Part shown: in pieces, positions 1-9,604 of the stretch | Position numbering within the stretch: position 1 is the stretch's first letter | Layout: the number at the start of each line of letters is the position of its first letter | NCBI RefSeq assembly: GCF_007035645.1 | Contig: NZ_AP019632.1 | Coordinates: 1,488,001 to 1,552,000, forward strand | Reading direction: 5' to 3' | Source: Enterobacter asburiae | GTDB lineage: Bacteria; Pseudomonadota; Gammaproteobacteria; Enterobacterales; Enterobacteriaceae | DNA length: 64,000 bases | Notes under the pieces: generated by a model | What the model saw: only the letters and a program-made list of their open reading frames with translations | Told to the model about the DNA's origin: nothing | Database searches by the model: none | Program-made: the position numbers and the translations under genes

Positions 1-431
1 CAGCGTCCGCGGAGTTTATCGAGCGTCCTGACGCGCTCCCGGCGTTCGAAAAAGCCTACGACTTCAAGCTCGACCAGGCGCAGCTGCTCTCGCTGGCGGG
101 CGGGGATACGGCGGTAACCATTAAGGCGGCGGCGCAGCAAACTTCCGGCGTTAACGCGGCAATGGCCTACGGCACCGACGGCCCGGTGGCGGCGCTCGGC
201 CTGCAAACCCTGACCGATCCTAAAGGCGTACAGCCGATTTACGCCCCGACCCCGGTCGTGCGCGAGGCGGTGCTGAAAGCCTATCCGGATATTGCAGAAT
301 GGCTCAAGCCGGTCTTCGAAAAACTGGATGAAAAAACGCTGCAACAGCTGAATGCCAGCATTGCCGTCGAGGGGCTGGATGCCAAAAAAGTGGCCGCCGA
401 CTTCCTGAAACAACAAGGGCTTGTGAAGTAA
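1..431 (+). CDS. osmF: Glycine betaine ABC transporter substrate-binding protein OsmF (YehZ), C-terminal part
   Basis: This is the last 142 or so codons of a gene that begins before the window; the frame is open from base 3 to the TAA at 429-431. The visible part (from SAEFIERPDALPAFEKAY to FLKQQGLVK) matches the C-terminal lobe of OsmF/YehZ, the periplasmic binding protein of a quaternary-amine ABC importer of the ProX/OpuAC type. It lies 12 bp before the permease gene yehY and is followed by yehX and yehW, the usual operon order. In E. coli this operon is induced by osmotic stress and stationary phase (family knowledge). The signal peptide is outside the window, so export cannot be checked here. 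Confidence 0.9.
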   Translation, partial: ASAEFIERPDALPAFEKAYDFKLDQAQLLSLAGGDTAVTIKAAAQQTSGVNAAMAYGTDGPVAALGLQTLTDPKGVQPIYAPTPVVREAVLKAYPDIAEWLKPVFEKLDEKTLQQLNASIAVEGLDAKKVAADFLKQQGLVK

Positions 432-443
432 CGGGAAAGGGCT

Positions 444-1601
444 GTGCCAATAAAATGTCATAACCGCGTACTGCTGCTGTTGGCCTGCGTGGCCATCGCG
501 GCAGTCGCGCTGCCGTTTGTGAATGTCGCCCCTAACCGCCTGATGTCAGGGGAGGGGCGCTCTCTCTGGGACGTCTGGTCCTTTACGCCGTGGTGGCTGA
601 CGGCGGCGCTGGCCGCGTGGGTTGCTCTTTCATTCTGGCAAGGGCGCACGGCGCAGTGGCTGACGCTGCTCCTCGCTGAAGGGCTGTTTATCATCCTGTT
701 CTGGGGGGCCGGGCAGGCGGCGACGCATATGGCGTCAGCGGAAAGTCCGCTGGCGAGAACCACGGTGGGCAGCGGCCTCTGGCTGTGGCTGGCGCTGTGT
801 CTGCTGGTTTGCAGCGACGCCATTCGTCGACTCATCTCCAGCGCCGTCTGGCGCTGGGTGCTCAACGCGCAGATATGGTGCATTCCCTTGTTCCTGCTGT
901 TCAGCGGTGAGCTGAACAATCTCTCGCTGCTGAAAGAGTACGCCAACCGTCAGGAGGTGTTTGATGATGCCCTGGCGCAACACCTGACGATCCTTTTTGG
1001 CACGCTGATCCCGGCTCTGCTGATCGGGATACCGCTCGGCATGTGGTGCTATCGTCATCCTTCACGCCAGGGTGGGGTGTTTGCCGTGCTCAACGTGATC
1101 CAGACCATACCTTCCGTCGCGCTGTTTGGCCTGCTGATTGCCCCGCTGGCGGGGCTGGTGAAGTCATTTCCGGTGCTGGGTACGCTCGGCATAGCCGGAA
1201 CGGGGTTAACGCCCGCGCTTATCGCGCTGGTGCTGTATGCGCTGCTGCCGCTGGTGCGCGGCGTGGTCGCGGGGCTGGGTCAGGTCGCGCCGGATGTGCT
1301 TGAAAGCGCCCATGCGATGGGGATGAGCGCGCGGCAGTGTTTCTGGAAAATTCAGCTGCCGCTGGCGCTGCCCCTGCTGCTGCGCAGCCTGCGGGTGGTG
1401 GCGGTACAAACCGTCGGCATGGCGGTGATAGCGGCGCTGATTGGTGCGGGCGGCTTTGGCGCGCTGGTGTTTCAGGGGCTGCTCAGCAGTGCCCTCGATC
1501 TGGTGTTACTGGGCGTGGTGCCCACGATTGCGCTGGCGGTTGTCGTCGACGCGCTGTTTGCCTTATGGCTCGCGCTGCTCAGGAGAAGAGCCAATGATTG
1601 A
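444..1601 (+). CDS. yehY: ABC transporter permease YehY (glycine betaine type)
   Basis: A 385-residue inner-membrane permease, the same length as E. coli YehY. The N-terminal half has several hydrophobic segments; the C-terminal half is the binding-protein-dependent transport domain, with a coupling-helix (EAA-like) region around [25 protein letters not shown] at about residues 282-306. The start used is GTG at 444, 12 bp after the osmF stop. The 3' end overlaps the start of yehX by 8 bp, which suggests translational coupling. With YehW it should form the membrane channel of the OsmF-YehYXW importer, a low-affinity betaine-type system whose true substrate is less certain than that of ProU. 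Confidence 0.93.
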   Translation: MPIKCHNRVLLLLACVAIAAVALPFVNVAPNRLMSGEGRSLWDVWSFTPWWLTAALAAWVALSFWQGRTAQWLTLLLAEGLFIILFWGAGQAATHMASAESPLARTTVGSGLWLWLALCLLVCSDAIRRLISSAVWRWVLNAQIWCIPLFLLFSGELNNLSLLKEYANRQEVFDDALAQHLTILFGTLIPALLIGIPLGMWCYRHPSRQGGVFAVLNVIQTIPSVALFGLLIAPLAGLVKSFPVLGTLGIAGTGLTPALIALVLYALLPLVRGVVAGLGQVAPDVLESAHAMGMSARQCFWKIQLPLALPLLLRSLRVVAVQTVGMAVIAALIGAGGFGALVFQGLLSSALDLVLLGVVPTIALAVVVDALFALWLALLRRRAND

Positions 1602-2544
1602 ATTTCATGATGTCAGTAAAACCTTTGCCGGTCGCCCGGCGGCGAGCCACCTGAATCTGAACTTTGCCGAGGGCGCGTTTTCTGTGCTGATTGGCACCTC
1701 CGGCTCGGGAAAATCCACCACCCTGAAGATGATCAACCGCCTGGTTGAGCATGACAGCGGGCTGATCCGCTTTGCCGGGGAAGAGATCCGCAGCCTGCCG
1801 GTGCTGGAGCTGCGCCGCCGGATGGGCTATGCCATTCAGTCTATCGGCCTGTTTCCGCACTGGACGGTGGCGCAGAACATCGCCACCGTGCTGCAGCTGG
1901 AGAAATGGTCGCGGGTGAAAATCGCCGACCGGGTGGATGAACTCATGTCGCTCCTGGGGCTGGAGCCCGCGCTGCGCGATCGCTATCCGCACCAGCTTTC
2001 CGGAGGCCAGCAGCAGCGCGTGGGCGTGGCGCGCGCGCTGGCGGCTAACCCGCAGGTACTGCTGATGGATGAACCCTTCGGCGCGCTGGATCCGGTCACG
2101 CGCGGGGCGCTGCAGGCGGAGATGACCCGCATTCACCGCATTCTCGGACGCACGATCGTTCTCGTGACGCACGATATTGATGAAGCTCTGCGCCTGGCCG
2201 ACCATCTGGTGCTGATGGATCATGGCGAAGTGGTGCAGCAGGGCTCGCCGCTTGAGCTATTAACATGGCCTAAGAACGACTTTGTGCGCGAGTTTTTTGG
2301 CCGCAGCGAGCTGGGCGTGAGGCTGCTCTCCCTGCGGACGGTCAGCGACTATATGCGTCGGGAGGAGGTACCGGTGAGCGGCGAACCTCTACAGGCGCAG
2401 ATGAGCCTGCGGGATGCCCTCTCGGCGTTTGTCGCGCGCCAGTGCGAGGTATTGCCCGTCTCGGACTCCCGCGGTACGCCGTGCGGAACCTTACATTTTC
2501 GCGATCTGCTGGCCGGGGAGGTGACGCGTGAAGGCACTGCGTGA
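1594..2544 (+). CDS. yehX: ABC transporter ATP-binding protein YehX
   Basis: A 316-residue ATPase subunit of the osmF-yehYXW importer. Visible motifs are the Walker [10 protein letters not shown] near residue 35, the ABC signature [17 protein letters not shown], the Walker [13 protein letters not shown] and the switch histidine in [10 protein letters not shown]. About 80 residues follow the nucleotide-binding domain and resemble the CBS-like regulatory tail of ProV/OpuA ATPases. The ATG at 1594 was chosen because the protein then begins [13 protein letters not shown], as in E. coli; the longer open frame only reads back through yehY. The start lies inside the end of yehY, and the 3' end overlaps yehW by 17 bp. 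Confidence 0.93.
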   Translation: MIEFHDVSKTFAGRPAASHLNLNFAEGAFSVLIGTSGSGKSTTLKMINRLVEHDSGLIRFAGEEIRSLPVLELRRRMGYAIQSIGLFPHWTVAQNIATVLQLEKWSRVKIADRVDELMSLLGLEPALRDRYPHQLSGGQQQRVGVARALAANPQVLLMDEPFGALDPVTRGALQAEMTRIHRILGRTIVLVTHDIDEALRLADHLVLMDHGEVVQQGSPLELLTWPKNDFVREFFGRSELGVRLLSLRTVSDYMRREEVPVSGEPLQAQMSLRDALSAFVARQCEVLPVSDSRGTPCGTLHFRDLLAGEVTREGTA

Positions 2545-3265
2545 TCCGCTCCTCTGGCTGGTAGCGCTCTTTGTCGCCTTACTGTTTCTGATGCCCCACA
2601 GCGCGGCGCTGTTTAACGCTCTTTTCCCGGGGCTGCCGCGGCCGGTTTATCAGCAGGAGAGCTTTATTAATCTCGCTCTGGCGCATCTCTGGCTGGTGGC
2701 GCTCTCAAGCGCCATCGCGGTTGTGTTGGGGGTTGGGGCAGGCATCGCGGTCACGCGACCTGCGGGCAAAGAATTTCGTCCGCTGGTGGAGACGATAGCG
2801 GCGATTGGCCAGACGTTTCCCCCGGTGGCGGTGCTGGCGATAGCGGTGCCGGTGATGGGTTTTGGTCAGCAACCCGCCATTATTGCGCTGATTTTATACG
2901 GCGTATTGCCGGTGCTGCAGGGCACGCTGGCGGGCCTCGCGGCGGTACCGGCGTCGGTGCTGAGCGTGGCAGAAGGGATGGGGATGAGTCGCGGCCAGCG
3001 GCTGCGCAAGGTTGAACTGCCACTTGCGGCGCCGGTTATCATTGCCGGGATCCGCACGTCGGTGATTATTAACATCGGGACGGCGACCATTGCGTCTACG
3101 GTCGGTGCCAATACGCTGGGAACGCCGATTATTATCGGCCTGAGCGGGTTTAATACGGCTTACATTGTGCAGGGGGCGGTGCTGGTCGCGCTGGCGGCAA
3201 TCGTCGTCGATCGCCTTTTTGAGCGGCTGGCGCTGTACCTCAGCCGACACCGCCGCGAACAATAA
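2528..3265 (+). CDS. yehW: ABC transporter permease YehW
   Basis: A 245-residue inner-membrane permease (E. coli YehW is 243), beginning at GTG 2528 inside the end of yehX. It has a membrane-spanning N-terminal segment and a permease domain with the coupling region [23 protein letters not shown] in the second half. As the last gene of osmF-yehYXW it supplies the second, shorter permease subunit. Its last 26 bp overlap the 3' end of the opposite-strand small gene yohO, so the two transcripts converge and are complementary there. Confidence 0.93.
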   Translation: MKALRDPLLWLVALFVALLFLMPHSAALFNALFPGLPRPVYQQESFINLALAHLWLVALSSAIAVVLGVGAGIAVTRPAGKEFRPLVETIAAIGQTFPPVAVLAIAVPVMGFGQQPAIIALILYGVLPVLQGTLAGLAAVPASVLSVAEGMGMSRGQRLRKVELPLAAPVIIAGIRTSVIINIGTATIASTVGANTLGTPIIIGLSGFNTAYIVQGAVLVALAAIVVDRLFERLALYLSRHRREQ

Positions 3266-3353
3266 ACGAGTATCCTGCCAGCATCACACCGCCGATACCG
3301 CTCACGGCCATCAGGACAAAAAGGGTAATAATGGCCAGTTTGGTTGCCTTCAT
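3240..3353 (-). CDS. yohO: Small membrane protein YohO
   Basis: A 37-residue protein starting [19 protein letters not shown], with one strongly hydrophobic segment (residues 7-31) and the tail [16 protein letters not shown]. It resembles the 35-residue E. coli YohO, which sits at the same place between yehW and mlrA. A second ATG lies directly upstream (start 3356). The downstream ATG at 3353 is preferred because it stands 6 bases from an AGGAG box, against 3 for the other. The function is unknown; inner-membrane location is inferred from hydrophobicity. The gene runs into the 3' end of yehW with 26 bp of convergent overlap. Confidence 0.85.
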   Translation of the reverse strand: MKATKLAIITLFVLMAVSGIGGVMLAGYSFIVRGGVG

Positions 3354-3422
3354 CATGTGCTCCTGTTGTTAACGGAACAATTATACGGTGAAGCGCAGCT
3401 GTTAATGAACCATTAAATGCCG

Positions 3423-4163
3423 TTATGGCTCATCCGGGCCAAGGGAATAAACCGGGTAACCATTCTCTCGCCATTCCGTCAGCAGCTGTTGCTGCGTGGC
3501 GGACGGCACTTCTCCACACCAGACCAGCAGGGTCTGACCGTCGAAAAACTCGGGCTTAAGCTGCGCCAGCGAGTGCGCCAGGACATCCACGCGCCAGCCC
3601 TTCTGGGTCGCAATCCACGCTTCCAGCCACAGGCGGGTGGTATCGTGCACGTTCCAGCCGACCACCAGCGCATCTTTTCCGGCTTTGTTCTTCGCTGAGG
3701 CAAGGCAGACGGCAATATAGTTGATCAGCACCCCGTCGAGCATGCTGAGCAGCGCCTGCAGGGTGGACTGCTGGCATTGCAGACGTCGACGGAGCGGAAT
3801 GAAAAGATGGGAGATCAGCGTCTGTGCCGGATAGTCGCGGCCCTGCTCTTTTATCCATGCGCGCAGGCGCTGAAGATTCCCCGCCTGCAGAAGCCGCAGC
3901 AGGGTTTCCTGTTGTTCGCGCCAGAGGTGTTGCGTGTCCGGGTCATCATGGCTCAGCAGGGACTTCACTTTGCCGACCTGCACTCCGTTGTCGATCCAGC
4001 TTTTAATTTCGCGGATGCGGTCGATATCGGCCTCATTGAAAAGGCGATGCCCACCGTCGGTCCTCTGCGGTTTAAGCAATCCATACCGTCGCTGCCACGC
4101 CCGTAGGGTAACGGGATTGATATCACAAAGGAGTGCCACTTCACCTATCGTGTAAAGCGCCAT
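3423..4163 (-). CDS. mlrA: MerR-family regulator MlrA (curli and biofilm activator)
   Basis: A 246-residue transcription factor. The N-terminal MerR-type winged helix-turn-helix (YTIGEVALLCDINPVTLRAWQRRYGLLKPQRTDGGHRLF, residues 4-42) is nearly identical to E. coli MlrA. The C-terminal about 170 residues resemble a B12-binding-like sensor fold lacking an evident cobalamin motif. In E. coli MlrA works with sigma-S to activate csgD, and so curli and cellulose, downstream of a cyclic-di-GMP cascade that includes DgcE, also in this window. The ATG at 4163 was chosen by homology; an in-frame extension to 4295 runs into the promoter region shared with btsS. Confidence 0.93.
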   Translation of the reverse strand: MALYTIGEVALLCDINPVTLRAWQRRYGLLKPQRTDGGHRLFNEADIDRIREIKSWIDNGVQVGKVKSLLSHDDPDTQHLWREQQETLLRLLQAGNLQRLRAWIKEQGRDYPAQTLISHLFIPLRRRLQCQQSTLQALLSMLDGVLINYIAVCLASAKNKAGKDALVVGWNVHDTTRLWLEAWIATQKGWRVDVLAHSLAQLKPEFFDGQTLLVWCGEVPSATQQQLLTEWRENGYPVYSLGPDEP

Positions 4164-4380
4164 ATTCGCCCCCTGGCTTACGCGTTCCCAGCTTAACTGT
4201 AGACCCACTTTGGCGAACCAGGAAGGATTGATTGATTTTTGAACAAACAATGCGAAGCATGCGCGATATTCAGAAAAAGGTGTGATAACGGACACGATTT
4301 TGCGCTTTTTTGGGATGCTTCAAAGAAAGTAAACCCGCATCAGTGTATGTTACGCGTTTTTAGCGTGTGCGGTTTTGAGT

Positions 4381-6066
4381 ATGTACGAGTTTAATCTGGT
4401 GCTGCTGTTGCTTCAGCAGATGTGCGTGTTTCTTGTCATTGCCTGGCTGATGAGCAAAACGCGCCTGTTTATCCCGCTGATGCAGGTTACCGTACGTCTG
4501 CCGCACAAGCTGCTCTGCTACGTTACCTTCTCTATTTTCTGCATTATGGGGACCTATTTTGGCCTCCATATCGAAGACTCTATTGCCAACACGCGCGCTA
4601 TCGGCGCGGTGATGGGCGGGCTGCTGGGCGGTCCCGTCGTCGGTGGCCTTGTTGGCTTAACCGGGGGGCTGCATCGCTATTCCATGGGCGGAATGACGGC
4701 GCTCAGCTGTATGATCTCAACGATCGTGGAAGGGCTGCTCGGCGGCCTGGTGCACAGCTACATGATCAAACGCGGCCGCCCGGATAAAGTCTTTAGCCCG
4801 CTTACCGCCGGTGCCATTACCTTTGTGGCCGAAGTGGCGCAGATGGCGATCATTCTGCTCATTGCCCGTCCGTTTGAAGATGCGCTGCACCTGGTCAGCA
4901 GTATTGCCGCTCCGATGATGGTCACCAACACCGTGGGTGCGGCGCTGTTTATGCGCATTCTGCTCGACAAGCGCGCCATGTTTGAGAAGTACACCTCGGC
5001 GTTTTCCGCCACGGCGCTGAAGGTCGCCGCCTCGACCGAAGGGATCCTGCGCCAGGGGTTTAACGAAGAGAACAGCATGAAGGTCGCGCAGGTGCTCTAC
5101 AAGGAGCTGGATATCGGCGCGGTGGCCATAACCGATCGCGAGCGGCTGCTGGCCTTTACCGGCACCGGGGACGATCACCATCTGCCGGGTAAACCGATCT
5201 CCTCAGCCTATACGCTGCGCGCCATTGAAACCGGTGAGGTGGTTTATGCCGACGGTAACGAAGTGCCTTACCGCTGTTCGCTGCATCCGCAGTGCAAGCT
5301 GGGCTCCACGCTGGTGATTCCGCTGCGCGGGGAAAATCAGCGGGTGATGGGGACTATCAAGCTGTATGAGGCCAAAAACCGTCTGTTCAGCTCCATCAAC
5401 CGAACGCTGGGGGAGGGGATAGCCCAGCTGCTGTCCGCGCAAATCCTCGCCGGGCAGTATGAGCGGCAGAAAGCCCTGCTGACGCAGTCTGAAATTAAGC
5501 TGCTGCATGCCCAGGTCAACCCGCATTTCCTGTTTAATGCCCTCAACACGCTCAAAGCGGTGATCCGCCGCGACAGCGATCAGGCCGCGCAGCTGGTGCA
5601 GTTTCTGTCGACCTTTTTCCGTAAGAACCTGAAACGGCCGTCTGAGATCGTGACCCTCGCCGATGAGATTGAGCACGTGAATGCCTATCTGCAGATCGAG
5701 CAGGCGCGTTTCCAGTCGCGCCTGCAGGTGTCGCTCTCCGTTCCGGACGAGCTGGCGTATCAGCATCTCCCGGCCTTTACCCTGCAGCCTATTGTCGAAA
5801 ACGCCATTAAACACGGCACGTCACAGCTTCTGGGAACGGGGGAGATAACCATTGCCGCCAGCCGTTTCAACCACCATCTGGTGCTGGATATTGAAGATAA
5901 TGCCGGCCTTTATCAGCCTTCCGCCTCCGGCGGTTTAGGGATGAGCCTGGTGGATAAACGCCTGCGCGCCCATTTTGGCGACGACTGCGGCATTACCGTC
6001 GCCTGTGAGCCAGACCGATTTACCCGTATTACCGTACGACTGCCGCTGGAGGAAAACGCATGTTAA
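4381..6066 (+). CDS. btsS: Pyruvate-sensing histidine kinase BtsS (YehU)
   Basis: A 561-residue LytS-type sensor kinase, the same length as E. coli BtsS. The N-terminal about 200 residues are a 5TM-5TMR_LYT membrane domain, rich in GG pairs ([22 protein letters not shown]). A GAF-like domain follows, then a His_kinase domain with [19 protein letters not shown], whose histidine is the expected phospho-acceptor near residue 380, and a GHKL ATPase with IVENAIKHG. It binds extracellular pyruvate in E. coli and phosphorylates BtsR, which induces the pyruvate transporter btsT (not in this window). ATG 4381 is preferred over the upstream TTG at 4375. The stop overlaps the btsR start by 7 bp. Confidence 0.94.
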   Translation: MYEFNLVLLLLQQMCVFLVIAWLMSKTRLFIPLMQVTVRLPHKLLCYVTFSIFCIMGTYFGLHIEDSIANTRAIGAVMGGLLGGPVVGGLVGLTGGLHRYSMGGMTALSCMISTIVEGLLGGLVHSYMIKRGRPDKVFSPLTAGAITFVAEVAQMAIILLIARPFEDALHLVSSIAAPMMVTNTVGAALFMRILLDKRAMFEKYTSAFSATALKVAASTEGILRQGFNEENSMKVAQVLYKELDIGAVAITDRERLLAFTGTGDDHHLPGKPISSAYTLRAIETGEVVYADGNEVPYRCSLHPQCKLGSTLVIPLRGENQRVMGTIKLYEAKNRLFSSINRTLGEGIAQLLSAQILAGQYERQKALLTQSEIKLLHAQVNPHFLFNALNTLKAVIRRDSDQAAQLVQFLSTFFRKNLKRPSEIVTLADEIEHVNAYLQIEQARFQSRLQVSLSVPDELAYQHLPAFTLQPIVENAIKHGTSQLLGTGEITIAASRFNHHLVLDIEDNAGLYQPSASGGLGMSLVDKRLRAHFGDDCGITVACEPDRFTRITVRLPLEENAC

Positions 6067-6779
6067 GAGTGCTGATCGTGGATGACGAGCCGCTGGCACG
6101 AGAAAACCTGCGCGTTCTGCTGCAGGAGCAGCCTGATATTGAGATTGTGGGGGAGTGCGCGAACGCCATTGAGGCCATCGGCGCGGTGCACAAGCTGCGC
6201 CCGGACGTGCTGTTCCTCGATATTCAGATGCCCCGCATCAGCGGGCTGGAGATGGTCGGCATGCTCGACCCGGCGCATCGCCCCTATATCGTGTTTCTGA
6301 CGGCGTTCGACGAATATGCCGTTAAGGCCTTTGAGGAGCACGCGTTTGACTATTTGCTCAAGCCGATCGAAGAGAAGCGTCTGGAAAAAACGCTCACCCG
6401 TTTACGCCAGGAGCGAACCGTACAGGACGTCACGCTGCTGCCGGAAAACCAGCAGCCGCTGAAGTTTATCCCCTGCACCGGGCACAGCCGAATTTATCTT
6501 CTGCAGATGGATGATGTGGCGTTTGTCAGCAGCCGCCTGAGCGGGGTGTTTGTCACCAGCGCCGAAGGGAACGAAGGGTTTACCGAGCTGACCCTGCGCA
6601 CGCTGGAGAGCCGCACGCCGCTGATCCGCTGCCATCGCCAGTATCTGGTGAACATGGCGCACCTGAAGGAGATCCGCCTGGAAGATAACGGCCAGGCCGA
6701 GCTGGTGCTGCGTGCCGGGCAAACGGTACCCGTCAGCCGTCGCTATCTCAAGAGTTTGAAAGAGGCGATTGGCCTGTAA
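6060..6779 (+). CDS. btsR: Response regulator BtsR (YehT), LytTR family
   Basis: A 239-residue regulator paired with BtsS. The N-terminal receiver domain carries the acidic pair D8-D9, the phospho-acceptor D54 in [12 protein letters not shown] and K102 in the LLKPIEE motif. The C-terminal LytTR DNA-binding domain spans about residues 137-239 ([33 protein letters not shown]). The start overlaps the end of btsS by 7 bp, so the pair is translationally coupled. Its known E. coli target is the btsT promoter. Confidence 0.94.
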   Translation: MLRVLIVDDEPLARENLRVLLQEQPDIEIVGECANAIEAIGAVHKLRPDVLFLDIQMPRISGLEMVGMLDPAHRPYIVFLTAFDEYAVKAFEEHAFDYLLKPIEEKRLEKTLTRLRQERTVQDVTLLPENQQPLKFIPCTGHSRIYLLQMDDVAFVSSRLSGVFVTSAEGNEGFTELTLRTLESRTPLIRCHRQYLVNMAHLKEIRLEDNGQAELVLRAGQTVPVSRRYLKSLKEAIGL

Positions 6780-6825
6780 AACTGATACACTGCGCGCCAT
6801 TGCATCATCGACATTCGAAGGCTCT

Positions 6826-7296
6826 ATGCTAAGTAACGATATTCTTCGTAGCCTGCGCTACACCCTGAAAGCAAACAACAACGACATGGTGCGCATTCTT
6901 GCGCTGTCGGACATGGAATCCACGTCTGCCGGTTTCGATACCTGGATGACCAAAGAAGATGAAGAGGGCTTTGTTCGCTGCCCGGACATCATTCTGTCGG
7001 GTTTCCTGAATGGCCTGATTTACGACAAACGTGGCAAGGATCCGGCCGCGCCGGAGCTGGCGCTGGAGCGTCGCGTGAACAACAATACGGTGCTGAAAAA
7101 GCTGCGCATCGCGTTCTCGCTGAAAACGGACGATATCGTGGCGATCATGACGGAGCAAAAATACCGCGTATCCGTGCCGGAAGTGACCGCCATGATGCGC
7201 GCGCCGGATCATAAAAACTACCGCGAGTGCGGCGATCAGTTTCTGCGTAATTTCCTGCGCGGGCTGACCCACCGGGTGCATCACCCGAAGGCGTGA
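6826..7296 (+). CDS. yehS: DUF1456 family protein YehS
   Basis: A 156-residue cytoplasmic protein, the same length as E. coli YehS, made of two repeats of a DUF1456 unit. The first begins LSNDILRSLRYTLKANNNDMVRIL and the second VLKKLRIAFSLKTDDIVAIM. Function is unknown. The gene follows btsR by 46 bp on the same strand; the in-frame extension back to 6769 was rejected because the homologue begins MLSNDILR. It is followed by a REP-like sequence and a terminator shared with metG. Confidence 0.9.
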   Translation: MLSNDILRSLRYTLKANNNDMVRILALSDMESTSAGFDTWMTKEDEEGFVRCPDIILSGFLNGLIYDKRGKDPAAPELALERRVNNNTVLKKLRIAFSLKTDDIVAIMTEQKYRVSVPEVTAMMRAPDHKNYRECGDQFLRNFLRGLTHRVHHPKA

Positions 7297-7302
7297 TTTA
7301 GC

Positions 7303-7370
7303 CGGGTGGCGGCTTCGCCTTACCCGGTCTCCAAAACCCGTAGGGCCGTGCAAGCGTAGCGCCGCCGGAC
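7303..7370. repeat. REP/BIME-like element downstream of yehS
   Basis: Imperfect palindromes of the enterobacterial REP type (GCCGGGTGGCGGCTTCGCC then TACCCGG, followed by GTAGGGCC...GCGCCGCCGG) lie in the gap between yehS and metG. The same core, GCCGGGTGGCG, recurs at 10733 and 53684. Such elements usually sit at the 3' ends of transcripts and slow exonucleases or bind gyrase or IHF; no role is shown here. Confidence 0.7.
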
Positions 7371-7372
7371 AA

Positions 7373-7403
7373 AAAAAAGCCGGAGATTATCTCCGGCTTT
7401 TTT
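7373..7403. terminator. Bidirectional terminator between yehS and metG
   Basis: A stem AAAAGCCGGAGA...TCTCCGGCTTTT closes on a short AT loop, with A-run on one side and T-run on the other, so it can terminate both strands. It ends 2 bp from the metG stop codon, the clear end signal for metG, and also backs up yehS transcription. Confidence 0.85.
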
Positions 7404-7404
7404 G

Positions 7405-9438
7405 TTATTTCACCTGCTGGCCAGGCTTCGCGCCTTCATCAGGGCTTAACAGGAAGATATCTTTCCCGCCAGGGCCTGCGGCCATCACCATCCCTTCAGA
7501 GATGCCGAAGCGCATTTTGCGCGGCGCCAGGTTCGCCACCATCACGGTCTGACGACCGATCAGCACCTGCGGGTCCGGGTAGGCTGAACGGATGCCGGAG
7601 AAGACGTTACGCTTCTCGCCGCCCAGATCCAGCGTCAGGCGCAGCAGCTTGTCAGAACCTTCCACGAATTCCGCGTTTTCGATCAGCGCCACGCGCAGGT
7701 CGACTTTGGCGAAATCGTCAAAGGTAATGGTCTCCTGAATCGGATCGTCTGCCAGCGGGCCGGTCACCGGTGCCGCAGCCGCTTTAACCTCTTCTTTAGA
7801 CGCTTCAACCAGGGCTTCAACCTGCTTCATCTCGATGCGGTTGTACAGCGCTTTGAAGGTGTTCACCTTGTGGCCGAGCAGCGGCTGCGCCATGGCATCC
7901 CAGGTCAGTTCGGTGTTCAGGAACGCTTCAGCGCGGGCTGCCAGCTGCGGCAGAACCGGCTTCAGGTACGTCATCAGCACGCGGAACAGGTTGATGCCCA
8001 TGGAGCAGATGGCCTGCAGATCGGCATCACGACCTTCCTGTTTCGCGACAACCCACGGTGCCTGTTCGTCCACATAGCGGTTTGCCAGGTCGGCCAGGGC
8101 CATGATTTCGCGCACGGCTTTACCGAACTCGCGCGCTTCCCACGCGTCGCCAATGGTGGCTGCCGCGTCGGTAAAGATTTTGTACAGGGCAGGATCAGCC
8201 AGTTCAGCCGCCATCACGCCGTCAAAACGTTTGGCAATAAAGCCCGCGTTACGGGAGGCCAGGTTCACCACCTTGTTGACGATGTCCGCGTTCACGCGCT
8301 GCACGAAATCTTCCAGGTTCAGGTCGATATCGTCGATGCGGGAAGAGAGCTTCGCGGTGTAGTAGTAGCGCAGGCTGTCCGCGTCGAAGTGGTTCAGCCA
8401 GGTGCTGGCCTTAATGAACGTCCCGCGAGACTTGGACATCTTCGCGCCGTTCACCGTCACGTAGCCGTGTACGAAAAGGTTGGTTGGCTTGCGGAAGTTG
8501 CTGCCTTCCAGCATCGCCGGCCAGAACAGGCTGTGGAAATAAACGATGTCTTTACCGATAAAGTGATACAGCTCTGCCGTGGAATCTTTCTTCCAGTATT
8601 CGTCGAAGCTGACGGTGTCGCCACGCTTGTCGCACAGGTTCTTGAAGGAGCCCATGTAGCCGATTGGCGCGTCCAGCCAGACGTAGAAGTATTTGCCCGG
8701 CGCGTTCGGGATTTCAAAGCCGAAGTACGGCGCATCGCGGGAGATATCCCACTGCTGCAGGCCGGATTCGAACCACTCCTGCATTTTGTTCGCCACCTGC
8801 TCCTGCAGCGCGCCGCTGCGGGTCCACGCCTGCAGCATTTCGCTGAAGGACGGCAGGTCGAAGAAGAAGTGCTCGGAGTCACGCATCACAGGCGTGGCAC
8901 CGGATACCACGGATTTCGGCTCGATAAGCTCGGTCGGGCTGTAGGTCGCGCCGCACACTTCGCAGTTATCGCCGTACTGGTCCGGGGATTTACATTTCGG
9001 ACAGGTGCCTTTGACGAAACGGTCCGGCAGGAACATGCCTTTTTCCGGATCGTACAGCTGAGAGATAGTGCGGTTTTTGATAAAACCGTTCTCTTTCAGA
9101 CGGGTGTAGATCAGCTCCGACAGCTCGCGGTTTTCGTCGCTGTGCGTGGAGTGATAGTTGTCATAGCTGATGTCAAAGCCAGCAAAATCAGTCTGATGCT
9201 CCTGACTCATTTCGGCAATCATCTGCTCCGGGGAGATCCCCAGCTGCTGCGCTTTCAGCATGATCGGCGTGCCGTGAGCATCGTCCGCACAGATGAAGTT
9301 AACCTCGTGGCCGCGCATTCGCTGGTAACGGACCCAGACATCAGCCTGGATATGCTCCAGCATGTGGCCGAGGTGGATTGAGCCGTTGGCGTACGGCAGT
9401 GCGCACGTTACCAGAATTTTCTTCGCGACTTGAGTCAT
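7405..9438 (-). CDS. metG: Methionyl-tRNA synthetase
   Basis: A 677-residue class I aminoacyl-tRNA synthetase charging tRNA-Met in the cytoplasm. It shows the HLGH form of the HIGH motif (residues 22-25), the zinc-binding knuckle with C146, C149, C159 and C162, the KMSKS loop, and the C-terminal tRNA-binding (EMAP-II-like) domain from about residue 575 that supports dimerisation. The length equals that of E. coli MetG. The start at 9438 ([10 protein letters not shown]) is preferred over an in-frame ATG three codons upstream. It is divergent from mrp, with 166 bp between. Confidence 0.97.
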   Translation of the reverse strand: MTQVAKKILVTCALPYANGSIHLGHMLEHIQADVWVRYQRMRGHEVNFICADDAHGTPIMLKAQQLGISPEQMIAEMSQEHQTDFAGFDISYDNYHSTHSDENRELSELIYTRLKENGFIKNRTISQLYDPEKGMFLPDRFVKGTCPKCKSPDQYGDNCEVCGATYSPTELIEPKSVVSGATPVMRDSEHFFFDLPSFSEMLQAWTRSGALQEQVANKMQEWFESGLQQWDISRDAPYFGFEIPNAPGKYFYVWLDAPIGYMGSFKNLCDKRGDTVSFDEYWKKDSTAELYHFIGKDIVYFHSLFWPAMLEGSNFRKPTNLFVHGYVTVNGAKMSKSRGTFIKASTWLNHFDADSLRYYYTAKLSSRIDDIDLNLEDFVQRVNADIVNKVVNLASRNAGFIAKRFDGVMAAELADPALYKIFTDAAATIGDAWEAREFGKAVREIMALADLANRYVDEQAPWVVAKQEGRDADLQAICSMGINLFRVLMTYLKPVLPQLAARAEAFLNTELTWDAMAQPLLGHKVNTFKALYNRIEMKQVEALVEASKEEVKAAAAPVTGPLADDPIQETITFDDFAKVDLRVALIENAEFVEGSDKLLRLTLDLGGEKRNVFSGIRSAYPDPQVLIGRQTVMVANLAPRKMRFGISEGMVMAAGPGGKDIFLLSPDEGAKPGQQVK

Positions 9439-9604
9439 AGTAGGCATTACTTCTTTTAACTGTGAAAAGGGTTTTTGATGTTACCCGAAAGGTAATAACT
9501 ACGCCAAGTGATAAGGGCATTAATCCATAAATGAATAATTGTTACCTCTGGGGTAAACTTGGTAATTACACGTCTTTTTTCAGAACAACTACAAAGGAGT
9601 CGGG
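9439..9604. promoter_or_regulatory. Divergent metG/mrp promoter region with two TTACC-N5-GGTAA dyads
   Basis: The 166-bp gap must hold the promoters of metG (minus) and mrp (plus). It contains two matching dyads, TTACC-N5-GGTAA at 9481-9495 and at 9542-9556, plus a lone GGTAA half at 9561. The centres are 61 bp apart. They could be operator sites for an unknown dimeric protein or small hairpins in the metG leader; I do not recognise the motif. Confidence 0.4.

Noticed and set aside
7870..9381. A 503-codon open frame on the plus strand opposite metG
   Set aside because: It is antisense to a full-length, highly conserved synthetase; long opposite frames are common in G+C-rich genes. Its translation has no recognisable domain.
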